DNA of 64,000 nucleotides from Adineta vaga (lineage: Eukaryota; Rotifera), in the NCBI GenBank assembly GCA_021613535.1, contig CP075495.1, positions 1,860,001-1,924,000 of the forward strand, read 5' to 3'. This document shows, one piece after another, positions 47,517 through 61,006 of this stretch. A model generated the notes under the pieces. The model was given only the letters and a program-made list of their open reading frames with translations. It was not told the DNA's origin and did no database searches. A program made the position numbers and the translations under genes. Numbering within the stretch: position 1 is the first letter of the stretch; the number at the start of each line of letters is the position of its first letter.

Positions 47517-48363
47517 TTAATATTCATAAGGGTACATCTCTACAATTGTAATATTGAAATTTTTAAAGCAAGATATACCATGAAGAAAGTCAATTTTTAT
47601 AAGCCTTTGTTCAGATGTGGGACATAATCTGTAGTATGAATTAGTCGACTCCCATGATAAAGAACTAGTTTCACTTGTAATGCTGTCGTTGCCAGTCTCG
47701 ATAGACCAATTTCGTTCTAGACACGTTGGACGTATCGATGTTGAAACCTTTCCACTCTTTGTATAACTGATTTTTAATAGTGTTGAATCTTCATCAATAT
47801 AATCGATATCCATTATTGAAATGGTAATTATTTGCGACATGGATGATGATGGACCATGACCACAAATAATCCATTGTTCTGAATGAGATGGATGAATTGT
47901 TCCATTATCAACGAAAATTGTTCCATTTATTTTCCACGAAGCAAATGTTTCTTTTGATAATGTATAAAAAAATGGTTCTGGTGCTTTCGAGTATAAAAAA
48001 TTTTATTTTTCTCTATTCCAAATTCGAACAGATGACATACCTTGGGTAGTCATATCACTATAAATTGTTTCGGTTGTTGCATCGGACAAGTTTAAACTGT
48101 GTACTAGAGAAAACAATTTGATCATGCCTTAAATTATCGCCAAAAAATAATGAAGATATTTTTATACTAACTTAATGTATCATTTGATTTTTGTACAGCC
48201 TTCGTATGCTTGAAAACAATTGGAAGGACAATGACTAATGGTATGATGATTATTACCAATAAGCTAATTATTAAAATAATTATCTTTCGTTTGCTGAGTA
48301 AAACAAAATATACATTAGTTATGTATTAGAATTTTTAATAAACTGAGTATCCTACCTAGTCAT
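47517..48363 (-). CDS. Small type II membrane protein, unrecognised extracellular domain
   Basis: Four exons (48363-48356, 48293-48172, 48103-48041, 47983-47517) sum to exactly 220 codons. A short basic N-terminus (MTSKRK) precedes a strongly hydrophobic helix of about 25 residues (IIILIISLLVIIIPLVIVL). The rest would be extracellular. It contains possible N-glycosylation sites (NGT, NLS, NDS) and four Cys, and reads as beta-strand rich (TFASWKINGTIF, SMSQIITISIMDI, LLKISYTKSG). I do not recognise the family. A CUB- or jelly-roll-like fold is possible but not shown. The frame-perfect exon sum supports it being a real gene. Confidence 0.65.
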
Positions 48364-48603
48364 ACTGATTGAAATGAGCAGTTCAAAATGATGCAAATGC
48401 TTTTTATTATATAGACGTAATGAAATATTTATCGACGCATTTCCGAAAAGATTATGTCGTCAATTTAATGGAATCGGATATGAACTATAATGTTAGAAAA
48501 TACTATTATCAGACGGACAGACTGATAAATCGTCTATTGATATAGTTTTTTGTTGAAAATATATTTTAGATAAGTTTATTGATCATCAAAATATTTATAT
48601 AAT

Positions 48604-49332
48604 TTATTTACAAATTTCTTCTTTTAGATTTTCTACTAAATCAACATTGAATATTCGTTGAAAATGTTTTAAAAATATTGGTGTAATTTGTTCTACAGTA
48701 ATAATTTTCTTCGTCGAATTTTCATCAGTTAATGAAGTTATTTGTTGCCGTTCAAATCCACATGGTACAATATGATCAAACCAATTCATATCAATTGAAC
48801 AATTAATTGATATACCATGCGATGTGATTCCTCGAGAATAACGTATACCCATAAATGCTACTTTACGTTCTCTATCTACCCATGCTCCAGCATAACTAAC
48901 AGTTCGACCATTTTCAATACCAGGATATACTCTTGTTTGACCAAGAATTTCTCGACAAGTCTCAACTAATGTTTGTTCAAGATAAGATATATAAGTTCGT
49001 AATCCTAATCGAAGTTGTGAATGTTGTAATGGAAGAATAGGATAAGCAACTAATTGACCAGGTCCATGAAATGTCAATAGACCTCCGCGATCTGTTTCAT
49101 GAAAGTCTGCACCGAGTGACTGAAGTCGATCGATGTCAGTTGAAGTTATTATTGATGATGTTCGACGAAGGCCACATGTATAAACAGGTTGGAATTGAAA
49201 AAGTAATAAAACAGGAAGATCATGTCCTAATTTAAGACGTTGAATATAATGAGATTGAAGTGTTTGTCCATAAGCATAGGAAACTAACTTTTTACATTGT
49301 ATAAATTGAACAAGAAGACGTGAATGATGCAT
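48604..49332 (-). CDS. LIPT2: Octanoyl-[ACP]:protein octanoyltransferase (LipB)
   Basis: Intronless frame of 242 aa, typical for LIPT2/LipB. It shows the LipB signatures: CGLRRTSS, RGGLLTFHGPGQLVAYPILP, YAGAWVDRERKVAFMGIRYS (the catalytic Lys before VAFMG), RGITSHGISINCS and IVPCG with the acyl-accepting Cys. Family enzymes move octanoate from mitochondrial acyl carrier protein to the GCSH lipoyl domain, the first step of lipoate assembly. The N-terminus (MHHSRLLVQFIQCKK) is basic and could serve in mitochondrial import. Start codons of LIPT2 and the divergent guanidino-kinase-like gene are 89 bp apart. All expected catalytic residues are present. Confidence 0.95.
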   Translation of the reverse strand: MHHSRLLVQFIQCKKLVSYAYGQTLQSHYIQRLKLGHDLPVLLLFQFQPVYTCGLRRTSSIITSTDIDRLQSLGADFHETDRGGLLTFHGPGQLVAYPILPLQHSQLRLGLRTYISYLEQTLVETCREILGQTRVYPGIENGRTVSYAGAWVDRERKVAFMGIRYSRGITSHGISINCSIDMNWFDHIVPCGFERQQITSLTDENSTKKIITVEQITPIFLKHFQRIFNVDLVENLKEEICK

Positions 49333-49421
49333 TGTTCATAGGAAAAATCTGAAAATTGAAAAACAAAATTTTGTTGCTAAGAACATAAGTTGACACTTTT
49401 TCTTTTTTCGTACGATCTTCA
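49333..49421. promoter_or_regulatory. Divergent LIPT2 / guanidino-kinase-like promoter region
   Basis: 89 bp between two outward-facing start codons. It must carry both core promoters or short 5' UTRs. It is A+T-rich with no clear TATA box. Confidence 0.45.
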
Positions 49422-50545
49422 ATGATCAATTCAAATGTCGAAACGAAAAAGAAATCTTTAACACAAAAATATTTTCTCTGGCTTCAACCATGTGAACTTT
49501 GGTGTTTATTACGTAAAAAAACTCGATTTAACTCATCAATTTATGATTGTATTCAATCAGCATTAGAAAATTCGGATACAATTTGTGGTTTATATGCAAC
49601 GGATGGCGATTGTTATGACTTATTTCGTTGTCTTTTCTGGCCTGTAATTATGGATTATCATAGAATAGATCTTCGAAATTTAGTTTTTCAACATGATTTT
49701 GGTAATTTTCATCATATAGATGATTTACCCATGGAAATAAATAAACAAATTATATCGATACGAATTCGTCTCAATCGTTCGATAGAAAACTATCCAATGA
49801 TACCGAAATTAACAGGAGAACAATTGATCGAAATTGAAGAACGTCTAAAGGCGACACTCGAACATTTAGATGAAGATTTACGTGGAAATTATTATTCATT
49901 GAAAGATATCAATGAAGATAATCAGATGAAATTACGAGAGAAATCATTTCTCTTTCAAGTTAAAGATCTTTTGTTTTCAAGATATATATTTTCATTGATA
50001 CGATTTTCTAGGAACCTATAGATCGTTATTTAGAAAGCGCTGGTGCATACAATCTTTGGCCGAATGGTAAATATCGATTTTCTATGGTATGTAAAATCTA
50101 TATTATTCTAGGACGTGGATTTTGTGTCAATAAAAATGAAAACTTCATTGTTTGGATCAATGAAGAAGATCATCTAAGTCTTATATCTCAATCTCATAAT
50201 GGTAAAATGAATGAAATCTATGAACTTCTTATTCGTGCAACGAATCAAATAAGTCAAATATGTGAATTTCAACAACATCAACGATTAGGTTATTTAAATT
50301 TTTCTTTACTAAATATTGGCACTGCTCTAGAAATAACTATTCAAATTAAATTACTTCATTCAGAAAGACTCAATCAACTAATTGAATTGAGTAAAACTCT
50401 TGATATTGATATCAAACCAACTCCTGATAAATCAATCATTAATTTATCGAATAGAATACGTTTAGGACGAACTGAATTTCATATTATTCGAAATATATGG
50501 AATGGAATTGAACAGATAATAAAAGAAGATCAATCAAAAACATAA
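49422..50545 (+). CDS. Guanidino-kinase-fold protein lacking catalytic residues (pseudo-arginine kinase)
   Basis: Three exons (49422-49958, 50012-50066, 50112-50545) encode 341 aa, close to arginine kinase (about 355). Collinear landmarks are GDCYDLFRCLFWPVIMDYHR, SIRIRLNRSIENYP, LRGNYYSL, SFLFQEPIDRYLESAGA, WPNGRG, FIVWINEEDHLSLIS, HQRLGYLNFSLLNIGT and RLGRTEFH. The fold and the Arg-x-Arg nucleotide contact are kept. By alignment to arginine kinase the catalytic Cys (FCPTNLGT) is Ser, the Arg of EEDHLRIIS is Ser, the Arg of TTVRASVHIKL is Glu (TALEITIQIKL), and the flexible-loop RGTRGEH segment is gone. Phosphagen kinase chemistry is therefore improbable. The frame is intact with no stops, so the gene looks maintained. 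A structural or nucleotide-sensing role is possible but unproven. Confidence 0.88.
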
Positions 50546-50598
50546 ACTAAATCGTTTATTAATCAGTAATAGATACAGAAAACTTTAATCAGAAGAAA

Positions 50599-50962
50599 CT
50601 ATTTAGTAATGTCATCATATGGATTTTCAAATTTATATTTTTGACGTACTTCATTGAAAATACGTTGAGTATCAATTGGACTATCTGCATTCCATGTTTT
50701 TATCCATTTAGTTCGATATTTTGGTTCACGTAGAATATCATATTGAGATGGCGCATGACTTTTACCAGGACCATGTTGTTCCATAAGTAAATACGTACGT
50801 AAACGTTGATCAATACGACGAGAATAAAGACCAGCTTCTTTTAAAATAAATGGCTACAAAATAGATAGGAAATTTTCAAGTGAAAACAAAAAAAGTTAAA
50901 CAAAATCTTACGTGACGATGTGCTCCCCATATACGATACCAATAATTACGTGAAACAGGCAT
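50599..50962 (-). CDS. Small basic protein, unrecognised (possibly mitochondrial)
   Basis: Two exons (50962-50912 and 50853-50599) join in phase 0 to give 101 aa: MPVSRNYWYRIWGAHRHPF, then a basic middle (GLYSRRIDQRLRTYLLME), then a C-terminus with NPYDDITK. It is rich in Arg, Tyr and Trp with no TM segment. The aromatic and basic composition and small size recall accessory subunits of mitochondrial complexes or ribosomes, but I cannot name it. It converges on the guanidino-kinase-like gene, whose stop is 53 bp away. Confidence 0.6.
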
Positions 50963-51410
50963 AGTTAATATCGATCGTGAGAGAGAAAATACTTTCAAGT
51001 AGTGAATTCATTCTATATGGAATAGGATATTTTTACTACAACCAATTCGAACATTTAATATATCGAACAATAGATGTCACTTATTATCATTCCGAGAAAT
51101 ATGCGTACTGTAGATACGATATGTATTCTTATCAAATTCAGTTTATTTTTTTATTTTAGTTCTAATAACAACTTGTTTTGAAATGATACAGAAGAAATCT
51201 ATCTAATCTATGTGTACATAAAAAAGAAGTTACTATTAGTAAATAATGATTCATATATCCTTTGAAATCTTCTCTAGAAGATATTATTGTTAGTTAACTT
51301 AGTTTATATATATATGAGATAAAAAATGACTTCTATCTATTTTTTATAAGATAATATTTACGTGTTAGCAAGGAAGATTTCTTTCATTTGTTAAACCTCA
51401 CGCCATCAAC
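50963..51410. other. Divergent intergenic; no gene seen
   Basis: Between the small basic protein (minus) and the four-TM protein (plus). A plus-strand frame at 50977-51159 is Tyr/Phe-rich without a domain. An A+T-rich promoter region is expected here. Confidence 0.5.
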
Positions 51411-51887
51411 ATGCAGCCGATTAATGAACGTTTCATTCTTATAACTATTTTAGCAATAATGGGTTTTGCTACATTGTTCTGTTTACTTGGTATAGCTACA
51501 CCGGGATGGAATGGATATAATGTTTTTTCATATCCATTAGTATCACCAGCAGCTTTATGTGTTATTTCTTTTCTTTTACTCATCGGTACTGTTGTACTAG
51601 GAGCAATTATTCTTATGGGTGTCGTACAAAATGTACATTTACCATTGCTTTTTGTGGGATTATTAATTATAACATCAATCTTTTTACTTGGAGCATTTAC
51701 ATCAGCTAATTATAATGCTGCTAATTATGCCTATAATTTAGTGATAACATCATTTACATTTACATATCTTTCATCCATCATTGCAACTTATTGGCTATTT
51801 GGTGCACGTCAAGGTACTCTCAACATTGGTGGACAAACAGTACAGTCAAGTGATCCAACATCACCACCGAAATTACAAATGTCTTAG
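51411..51887 (+). CDS. Four-transmembrane small protein, claudin/tetraspan-like topology
   Basis: Intronless frame of 158 aa. Four hydrophobic helices: FILITILAIMGFATLFCLLG (about 8-27), ALCVISFLLLIGTVVLGAII (about 48-68), PLLFVGLLIITSIFLLGAF (about 77-96) and LVITSFTFTYLSSIIATYW (about 109-128). The first loop has PGWNGYN but lacks the claudin W-GLW-C-C pattern, so family membership is not shown. The short Ser/Pro/Thr tail ends SPPKLQMS. A polyadenylation signal AATAAA follows at 51972. The function is unknown. Confidence 0.7.
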   Translation: MQPINERFILITILAIMGFATLFCLLGIATPGWNGYNVFSYPLVSPAALCVISFLLLIGTVVLGAIILMGVVQNVHLPLLFVGLLIITSIFLLGAFTSANYNAANYAYNLVITSFTFTYLSSIIATYWLFGARQGTLNIGGQTVQSSDPTSPPKLQMS

Positions 51888-52307
51888 TTTTATTCAGTGC
51901 TTTTCTTGCTCTAGTTCTTTTTCTGTTCTTTTTTTTTTGATATGTCAGAACTTTTTTTTCTTTCGAACAAAAATAAACGCTTAATCATATGTGATGATTT
52001 ATCTTTTTCAAAGGAAGTAGTAACAGAAAATATTTTTGCATGTTAATGTTGACAATTACTCATTTAACCGACATCATTTTCATGAAAAAAAAAATGATTG
52101 AGTCGACCAACATCCTTTCGTCGAGTACATAGAAAAGGAATGTGTTAGTCAATGTCATTGTATATTTGTTTATAAAAAAAAGTAGAAAGCAAAAATCACT
52201 CAAGCATATTTTCTTCCTCTCAATTTTCGCCTATCATAGCCATAAAGAAAAGACATGACATATGTTTCCAACCTTCATTAATGTGTAGAGAATAACTTGT
52301 TTCATTC
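51888..52307. other. Intergenic; no gene seen
   Basis: It holds the 3' UTR of the four-TM gene and the promoter of the GNAT gene. Several T- and A-runs, nothing else identified. Confidence 0.5.
51972..51977 (+). terminator. Poly(A) signal AATAAA
   Basis: AATAAA about 85 nt after the stop codon of the four-TM gene. Confidence 0.55.
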
Positions 52308-52820
52308 ATGATGAATCTCGTATTCACGAGAGATATAACTAAAAGCAAATCAAGATTATCAAATATTCAAATTTTACACAATCGACCTGTTCCATTAGAA
52401 GAAATTCTTGCTGTTCTCTATCCACTTTTTGGTGAATTCTATCCCTATGATGATTTCATTCGTATGATCAATGATAGTCATAATATCTTCTGTGCATATG
52501 ATCGAATTCAAAGACGTTGTGTCGCATGCGCATTAGTTAATAATACGCGTAAAAGAGGTGGACTTTATCTGATGCTATTCGGTGTTCGACAATCAAGTCA
52601 ACAACGTGGTCTCGGTACACATTTATTAAAATCTGTTATCAATTGGGCATATTATACTGGACATACATATATGGATTTACATGTTCATGTTGATAATTAT
52701 AAAGCAATAGGTCTCTATGAAAAATTAGGTTTTCGTCAAAGTGAATATCTTCGAAATTATTATAGAAACACACCAAAAGACAATCCACATGCTTATCGAA
52801 TGATTTTAAGATTACAATAA
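52308..52820 (+). CDS. GNAT-family N-acetyltransferase, NAA50/NAA60-like
   Basis: Intronless frame of 170 aa. The acetyl-CoA-binding motif A is QQRGLGTHLLKSVINWA (the Q/R-x-x-G-x-G/A signature), preceded by beta-4 GGLYLMLFGVRQSS. Motif B is YMDLHVHVDNYKAIGLYEKL, then GFRQSEYLRNYYR. The NYYR ending and LHVHVDN block resemble the N-terminal acetyltransferases NAA50 and NAA60, and GNAT acyl transfer is expected. The first 40 residues (KSKSRLSNIQILHNRPVP) are not obviously conserved. The substrate cannot be decided from sequence. A second Met directly follows the first (MMNL), so either may be the start. Confidence 0.85.
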   Translation: MMNLVFTRDITKSKSRLSNIQILHNRPVPLEEILAVLYPLFGEFYPYDDFIRMINDSHNIFCAYDRIQRRCVACALVNNTRKRGGLYLMLFGVRQSSQQRGLGTHLLKSVINWAYYTGHTYMDLHVHVDNYKAIGLYEKLGFRQSEYLRNYYRNTPKDNPHAYRMILRLQ

Positions 52821-53057
52821 TTAATTGAAGAAAACTTATTCTTTCATTCTTTCTTAACATACAAAGAGAGAAAAGTAATACAGCAAAGAAGAATTGTACT
52901 TTGGTTTTATTGTCATTCATTATTGGTTGAGAAATAAAAAAAGAAAAAGAAAACTAATTAACAGTCAAGAAATGAAAATAAGAATATGTATCCCCAAGAA
53001 AAATGGACGGTATTGAATACGACTAAGTTATAGTATGGCAATGTTTTGGAATGTTAT

Positions 53058-56000
53058 TTAAAGTAATTTAGGTAATTTACGTATTTGACTTAAATCGAGT
53101 ATTTTCGCTTGAGGAGCGTGTGCAAGAGGAGCTTGTGTAAAGACAGGTGGAGGTGGTGGTGATGCTTGAGATAATGGTAAAAGCATACGTTGTTGAGGTG
53201 GAGATGATGATATCAGAAGATCGTTTTCATCAGATGATAAATAACATTGTTGTTGACGAGTGACACCTGTAAGAATATTATATTTTTGAAAATATTTTTG
53301 TGTAGCAAAGGACATGTTTTTATCAAAGGTTTGTGGTGATTGAGTTGATAAAATACTGGATGGAGTAGACGAATGATGATCATAATCATTAGCTATAGCT
53401 AATTGTTCATCATCGAGATATTTCATTTGTAAACTACGAACTTCAATTGAAAGATCAGTTTCTGAAGTGAGATGAAGAGATCAGATCATTTAATGGAATA
53501 GTCGCTGTTGTTGGCGTTGGAGTTGCTGCTGATGAGGATGAAGATGTTGCAGGTGGATAGACAGTAGTTGTACTACTTTGTTGATTAATTATTTGCATTT
53601 GAAGTCCATTGGATATGAAACTTATTCCGGTTGTAGTTGTGGATGTAACATGTTGCTGCTGCTGTTGTTGTTGTTGTTGAATAACGTTAGCTAGATGAGA
53701 CATTTTTTCAGCTTGACGACCACTTTCTTCATCGATTGTTTTTATAATTGAGGTATCGAATGATTTTGATGTCGTCATGGTTAATGGAGAAGATGGTCTT
53801 TGATATTCTTGAAGAGGTTGTTGTTGTTGTTGTTTATGCTGTTGACTGGCCATAAATTGAAAGAATGGTTTGAGAATGTCGACTGGATTGAGATCTGCTG
53901 GAGCTGATGAAGGAGGTGATGATACTGCTCGAACAGGTGTAGGTCGATATGGAATTGGCGTATTATCACCAATAGATCTTTCACAATCAGATGATTTTCG
54001 AAGCAAAGCATAGTTAATAACGGATTCTGGTTGATGAACAATTGGTGTTGGTGGTGGTGGTTGGGGAAGAGACGAAGGAGGGGGAGGAGGTACGGAGACT
54101 GCAGCTGGCGATTGGAACTGAGCCAATGATGGTGGCATCTAAACGTAAAGAAGACACTGTTGAACATATTTAGAAATATTATCAATTTACTCTTGTTGTT
54201 GCATTCATAATTGGTGTTTGTTGTTGTTGCTGTTGTTGATAATGTTGAAGTTGATCAATTTTTGGTGATGGTGATGGTGGACTATTTCGATTACTTCGCA
54301 CCATCGATGCTGATTCTCCTACATCATCACTTGTACATGGTGATGGTGGTTCACTTTGAACAGCGACATCACATTTAGTTGATTCTTTTGTTGGTGTTGA
54401 AATGGAACATTGTTGATTTTGTTGTTGTGCATTTAGAAGTTGTGCAATAAGAGCATTTAAAGATTGAATATGAGCATCATATGCTTGCATTTTTTCAAGC
54501 ATTTCTTCTTTCCATTGAGCGTCGGCAGCAACAGTCGATGGTGCAATTGTTGATGGAGCTGGTGATGAAAATCGTAATGGTGCAGGTGGATGAGAAGTAG
54601 AAGTTGGTACAACTGAAGGCACTGGTGCAATCCATTTCGGTGTTGTGATTGAGGGTGTAGAAATTGACTCCCAAGATGGTGATTGATGTGTAGATTGCTT
54701 TGGCGGAAGACGTGGAACACCAAATATACTTCCATTTGTATTTGGCGATGCAAGTATAGTTTGATGATGTTCTTGTTGAAGTCGTCGAACGGAATTCATA
54801 TGAATATTTCCATCACAGTCCTCATCATCCTCATCATCGAATGGTATTTCTGCTGAAAGAAACGATATATCTGTTGGTAATTGAGTATTTATTGTTGATC
54901 GAATCGATTGATGTAAATTAGGTGAAGGAATATTTCCTGTATGTGCACCTAATAAAGCATGCATTTTTGGACCATCATGAACATGTTTAAATTCGAAATC
55001 ATATGGTAATTGTGTTGTTGCACTTGTATCATGTGAATGGGATGTTGGAGGATTTGGCATAATAATCTTTTTTGTACAAGTCCAAAGATCATAATCAATA
55101 ATAAATGATGATGGTGATGTTGAATTCATTGTCATGGAACTAACTTCATAAAAATCACATTGACCACGTGATGTCGATGGATAGCATGCTAATAAAAATG
55201 ATTGTTGTGTTGTATTCGTGATATTAACACCTGTCCGAAGACGTTGTTTCAATGAAGAATTCATACAATAACGAAGGCACGCTGCCCAAACAAAGGCACA
55301 TTGAACATCAACAATACCTGATATCCAACTAGGATAAAAAGAAATGAAATTAATGAAATTAAAAAATTCATTTTCTTATTCTTACATTCCAACTATTGGT
55401 AAGGCACATGCTTGTGGATCATTTTCTAATATTAATAAAATTTTATTTGTTGACATTCGATCTAAACCACAATAACCAAAATGTGGTTGATTGATATAAA
55501 CACCGTTGCCTGTAGATGAACTGATATTTTTCAATAAAGCAGTTGGTAATATTTGAACAGATTCTGAATTAATTGGAGTTAATTTAAAACTATTTTTAAT
55601 TGTTAAAAGATCAAATGAAAGATCAGCATTGATAGACGGAGATAAACGTGATAACATTTGACCATGAAGAAATGAAAATTGATGTAATTCAATTGGTAAT
55701 GATGAATGACAATACGCATCGATTGTCTAAACATAAATTCAATAATATTAAAAGAAACAAAATTGAAAAATATAATCTTACTTTCATTCCTTCTTGAATT
55801 AAATTACTATCCGTATGAATTGTTGTTGATATTTTATTATCACATCGAATTGGTATAAGAAATTCTCCATTTAATTGTTTATTTGATAATAATAGATGAT
55901 GATTAGTTGTTTCATTTCTTGGTGAATCATTAACTTGTATTCGATCGATAACATATGTTAAGCGTTGTGTTTCATCATCAAGAATTAATGTACCAACAAA

Positions 56001-56240
56001 TTGTAATTGAGTTCGATAAGTTGAACCATGTTGTAAACGTATTGCTGAACGAAAAACTTTATCTTCAAGTATTAATTGTGGTGACAATTGTTCACGTTGA
56101 CATAAACGAAGAAAAATTGATTTACCAATTGGTTTCGAATCCCATAATACTAAATGTGTTGTTAAAAGTTGTTCACGTGGTATAATTTCTCGATTAATTT
56201 TTCTATCAATTGGCCATGTTACTTGATCGGATTGTAACAT
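53058..56240 (-). CDS. STIL: STIL/Ana2/SAS-5 centriole duplication factor
   Basis: Five exons (56240-55782, 55726-55386, 55328-54191, 54138-53577, 53461-53058) sum to 968 codons. The conserved N-terminal half has THLVLWDSKPIGK, TLILDDETQRLTYVIDR, FGYCGLDR, LLILENDPQACALPIVGIWI and VWAACLRYCMNSSLKQRL. The central coiled coil is WKEEMLEKMQAYDAHIQSLN, which should mediate oligomerisation and PLK4 binding. The STAN motif is KNMSFATQKYFQKYNIL, and the extreme C-terminus ILDLSQIRKLPKLL matches the vertebrate ending. STIL recruits SAS-6 when PLK4 phosphorylates the STAN motif. Linkers are Pro/Gln/Ser-rich with several poly-Gln runs.

The last junction is odd: a 115-nt intron (53462-53576) is needed to move from the Gln/Thr-rich frame into the STAN frame. 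An acceptor TTGAAG abuts the ATG. Confidence 0.93.
53652..53685 (-). repeat. Poly-Gln codon repeat in STIL
   Basis: A run of CAA/CAG codons encodes about ten Gln in the STIL exon ending at 54138. Further Gln runs lie at about 53818-53835 and 54214-54245. Coding microsatellites, possibly length-variable. Confidence 0.8.
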
Positions 56241-56411
56241 CTTCAAAACAAACAAAAAACAAAGAATGAACATGAAATCTATCTGAATAAAATCTTCATA
56301 TCTTCGTCTTCTCTTTTCTTTTCTTTTTCTCACAAAACGAATAGAATAACAAACAAAAAATATATGTATATAAAATCATTTCGTATATAAATAATTAAAA
56401 ATTTCATCTGA

Positions 56412-57585
56412 CTAAAGACTTTTAGCATGTAATGTTAAATTGAGATGATTTGGTCGGAGTTTATGTGTTTGATCGACTAGCCAATATTTGCCCCAATATT
56501 TATGATTTGAATCAAATGATTGAGTAATTTGTGTGATTAAATTATGATTTTCTTCATCATCATCAGCATTATTACCTAACCATATACGTAAACCGAAAAT
56601 ATCGAATTGTTTTAATTGTTTTGCTTGATTTTCAAGAATATTTTGCCAGAGATCACTTTTAGAAAAGTCAATATCATATGTTAAACCTTCTAAACGAAAT
56701 TCCGATAAATATGGCATTGATGAAAGAAAATATTTGACTTCCGATAATGTTAAATCATTAATATCAAGTGAAAAATAAGTTAAATATGAACACATCCTTG
56801 AAGATAATGGATATCGAGAAAATTTTGAATCGAAATTTGTTATATTCGAAAGAGGAGATCGTCGACGAGATTGTTCAACTTTAAGAATTAATGAAGATAG
56901 ATTTGAACAAAGAGATAATAATTGTGGAAGATCAGAAGAATAACATGCATCAAGTGTTAAATGTGTTAATGATGTTGAAGCATGTTCACAAATAAAAATT
57001 TCACGATTGAAACGAAGATTTAAAAACTAAGATTAACACAATTCAATACGAATCAAATTCATCTATTCATCTTACTTTAATTGATTGAGATTTACTTAAT
57101 AATGTATTTGCAATAGTATTTAATTCATTTGGAGTTACACCAGATCCATCAAACATATCAATATCTAATCGAATAAGTTTATTTAATGATAATATATCAG
57201 CAAGTATTCGTCTCAATTGATCAAATGTTATTTGTATTAATGATAATTGTCTTAAGACTTGAAAATGTCCTATTCGTACATGTAACAAGAATTGATGGAT
57301 TTGTTCATAGAATTTATATTCATTTGATAGACGTAATGATATTAATTGTTTCGACATATTTGGTAGCATAATTTGAGAATGATATGCAAAATTTGATGGA
57401 TTTATTATTTGACTTAAATCAAGGGAAATTAATAAACGTGCATCACTAATAATTTTATTGAAACGTTGATTTAAATTAAAAAATGAATGATAAATATACA
57501 TTGCTGGATAGAGAAAATCGAAAATATCCATTAGAATATCATCACTTAAATCTTCCAATGTTGAATGAGAATTATTCAATGACAT
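56412..57585 (-). CDS. F-box protein with degenerate leucine-rich repeats
   Basis: Two exons (57585-57076 and 57026-56412) encode 374 aa. Residues about 9-48 form an F-box-like motif (LEDLSDDILMDIFDFLYPAM...FFNLNQRFNKII), which would bind Skp1 in SCF ubiquitin ligases. The rest is a series of Leu-rich segments (ISLRLSNEYKFYEQI, LRQLSLIQITFDQLRRIL, LIRLDIDMFDG, LTHLTLDACYSS, LTYFSLDINDLTLSEVKYFL) typical of substrate-binding LRRs. A C-terminal segment carries KYWGKYWLVDQTHKL. Large families of such F-box/LRR proteins occur in rotifers, as known to me; the substrate is unknown. An acceptor-like TTATAG lies 9 nt before the ATG. It sits 171 bp upstream of the STIL stop on the same strand. Confidence 0.8.
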
Positions 57586-57860
57586 GTTCTATATCTATAA
57601 GAGAAGAAGAAAAAAGAAAGTATATATTATGAACGAAGAACAAATTCTCTAATATCATGACTTGACTTTATGTTTGACATGTGTATGTGTGTGTAGTTAT
57701 GTTTTTTCTCTTCGAACAACAAAAATACATAGGTTGACATTCTCCTGAGATACAACAAATAAACGACAGGAAAAAAAAGGAAATATATAGAGAACATTTG
57801 GTTTTTTTTTATAATCAGTTGAACGAGAATGATTTCGTAGGTTTTCTTTTCTCTTCATGT

Positions 57861-60518
<2,658 letters not shown>

Positions 60519-61006
60519 GATCGAATGGTTTTGTCTTTAGAATTTGTTTACAAACACGCCAGATGTATCCAATCGATCGGCATATATACAAACAAATTTG
60601 TCTATAGATGAGTAATGATTGAGCAGTAAGAATTGAATTTCTTTCCTATAATACAAAATGAATGTCCAGTGGTACTTAAAACTACTTAACCAATTAAAAT
60701 TAAAAAAAAACCTCTATTTTGAATAGAATAACACAACAATTCCTCAGGAAACAAAAACAGAAACAGTTTATATTATATAAAAAAAAATAGAAAAATTTTC
60801 AAATTTCATTTGTTAAGAGCAAAGAATGGATAGATGTCAGCAATAAATTAATCCAATCCGATATGGAGGAATATAAAGTTCAAGTTAAAATATGGTCGAA
60901 TCTTTCGACAGATAGTACATAGTATTGCTTTCCTTTTCTTTGTTCTCTCTACTCTTTCGTAAGAGAATTTCAGTGCATTTTCTTTTTTTTCTTCTAGATC
61001 ACCAAC
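60519..61006. other. Divergent CARM1/PRPF8 promoter region
   Basis: 488 bp between outward-facing start codons. A short minus-strand frame over 60848-61150 is antisense to PRPF8 and is rejected. An acceptor-like TTCTTCTAG lies 9 nt before the PRPF8 ATG, suggesting a 5' UTR intron or a trans-splice site. Confidence 0.5.

Noticed and set aside
53781-54753. Minus-strand His/Gln/Leu-rich frames inside STIL
   Set aside because: Off-frame translations of the Pro/Gln-rich STIL linker; the conserved STIL motifs lie in the other frames.
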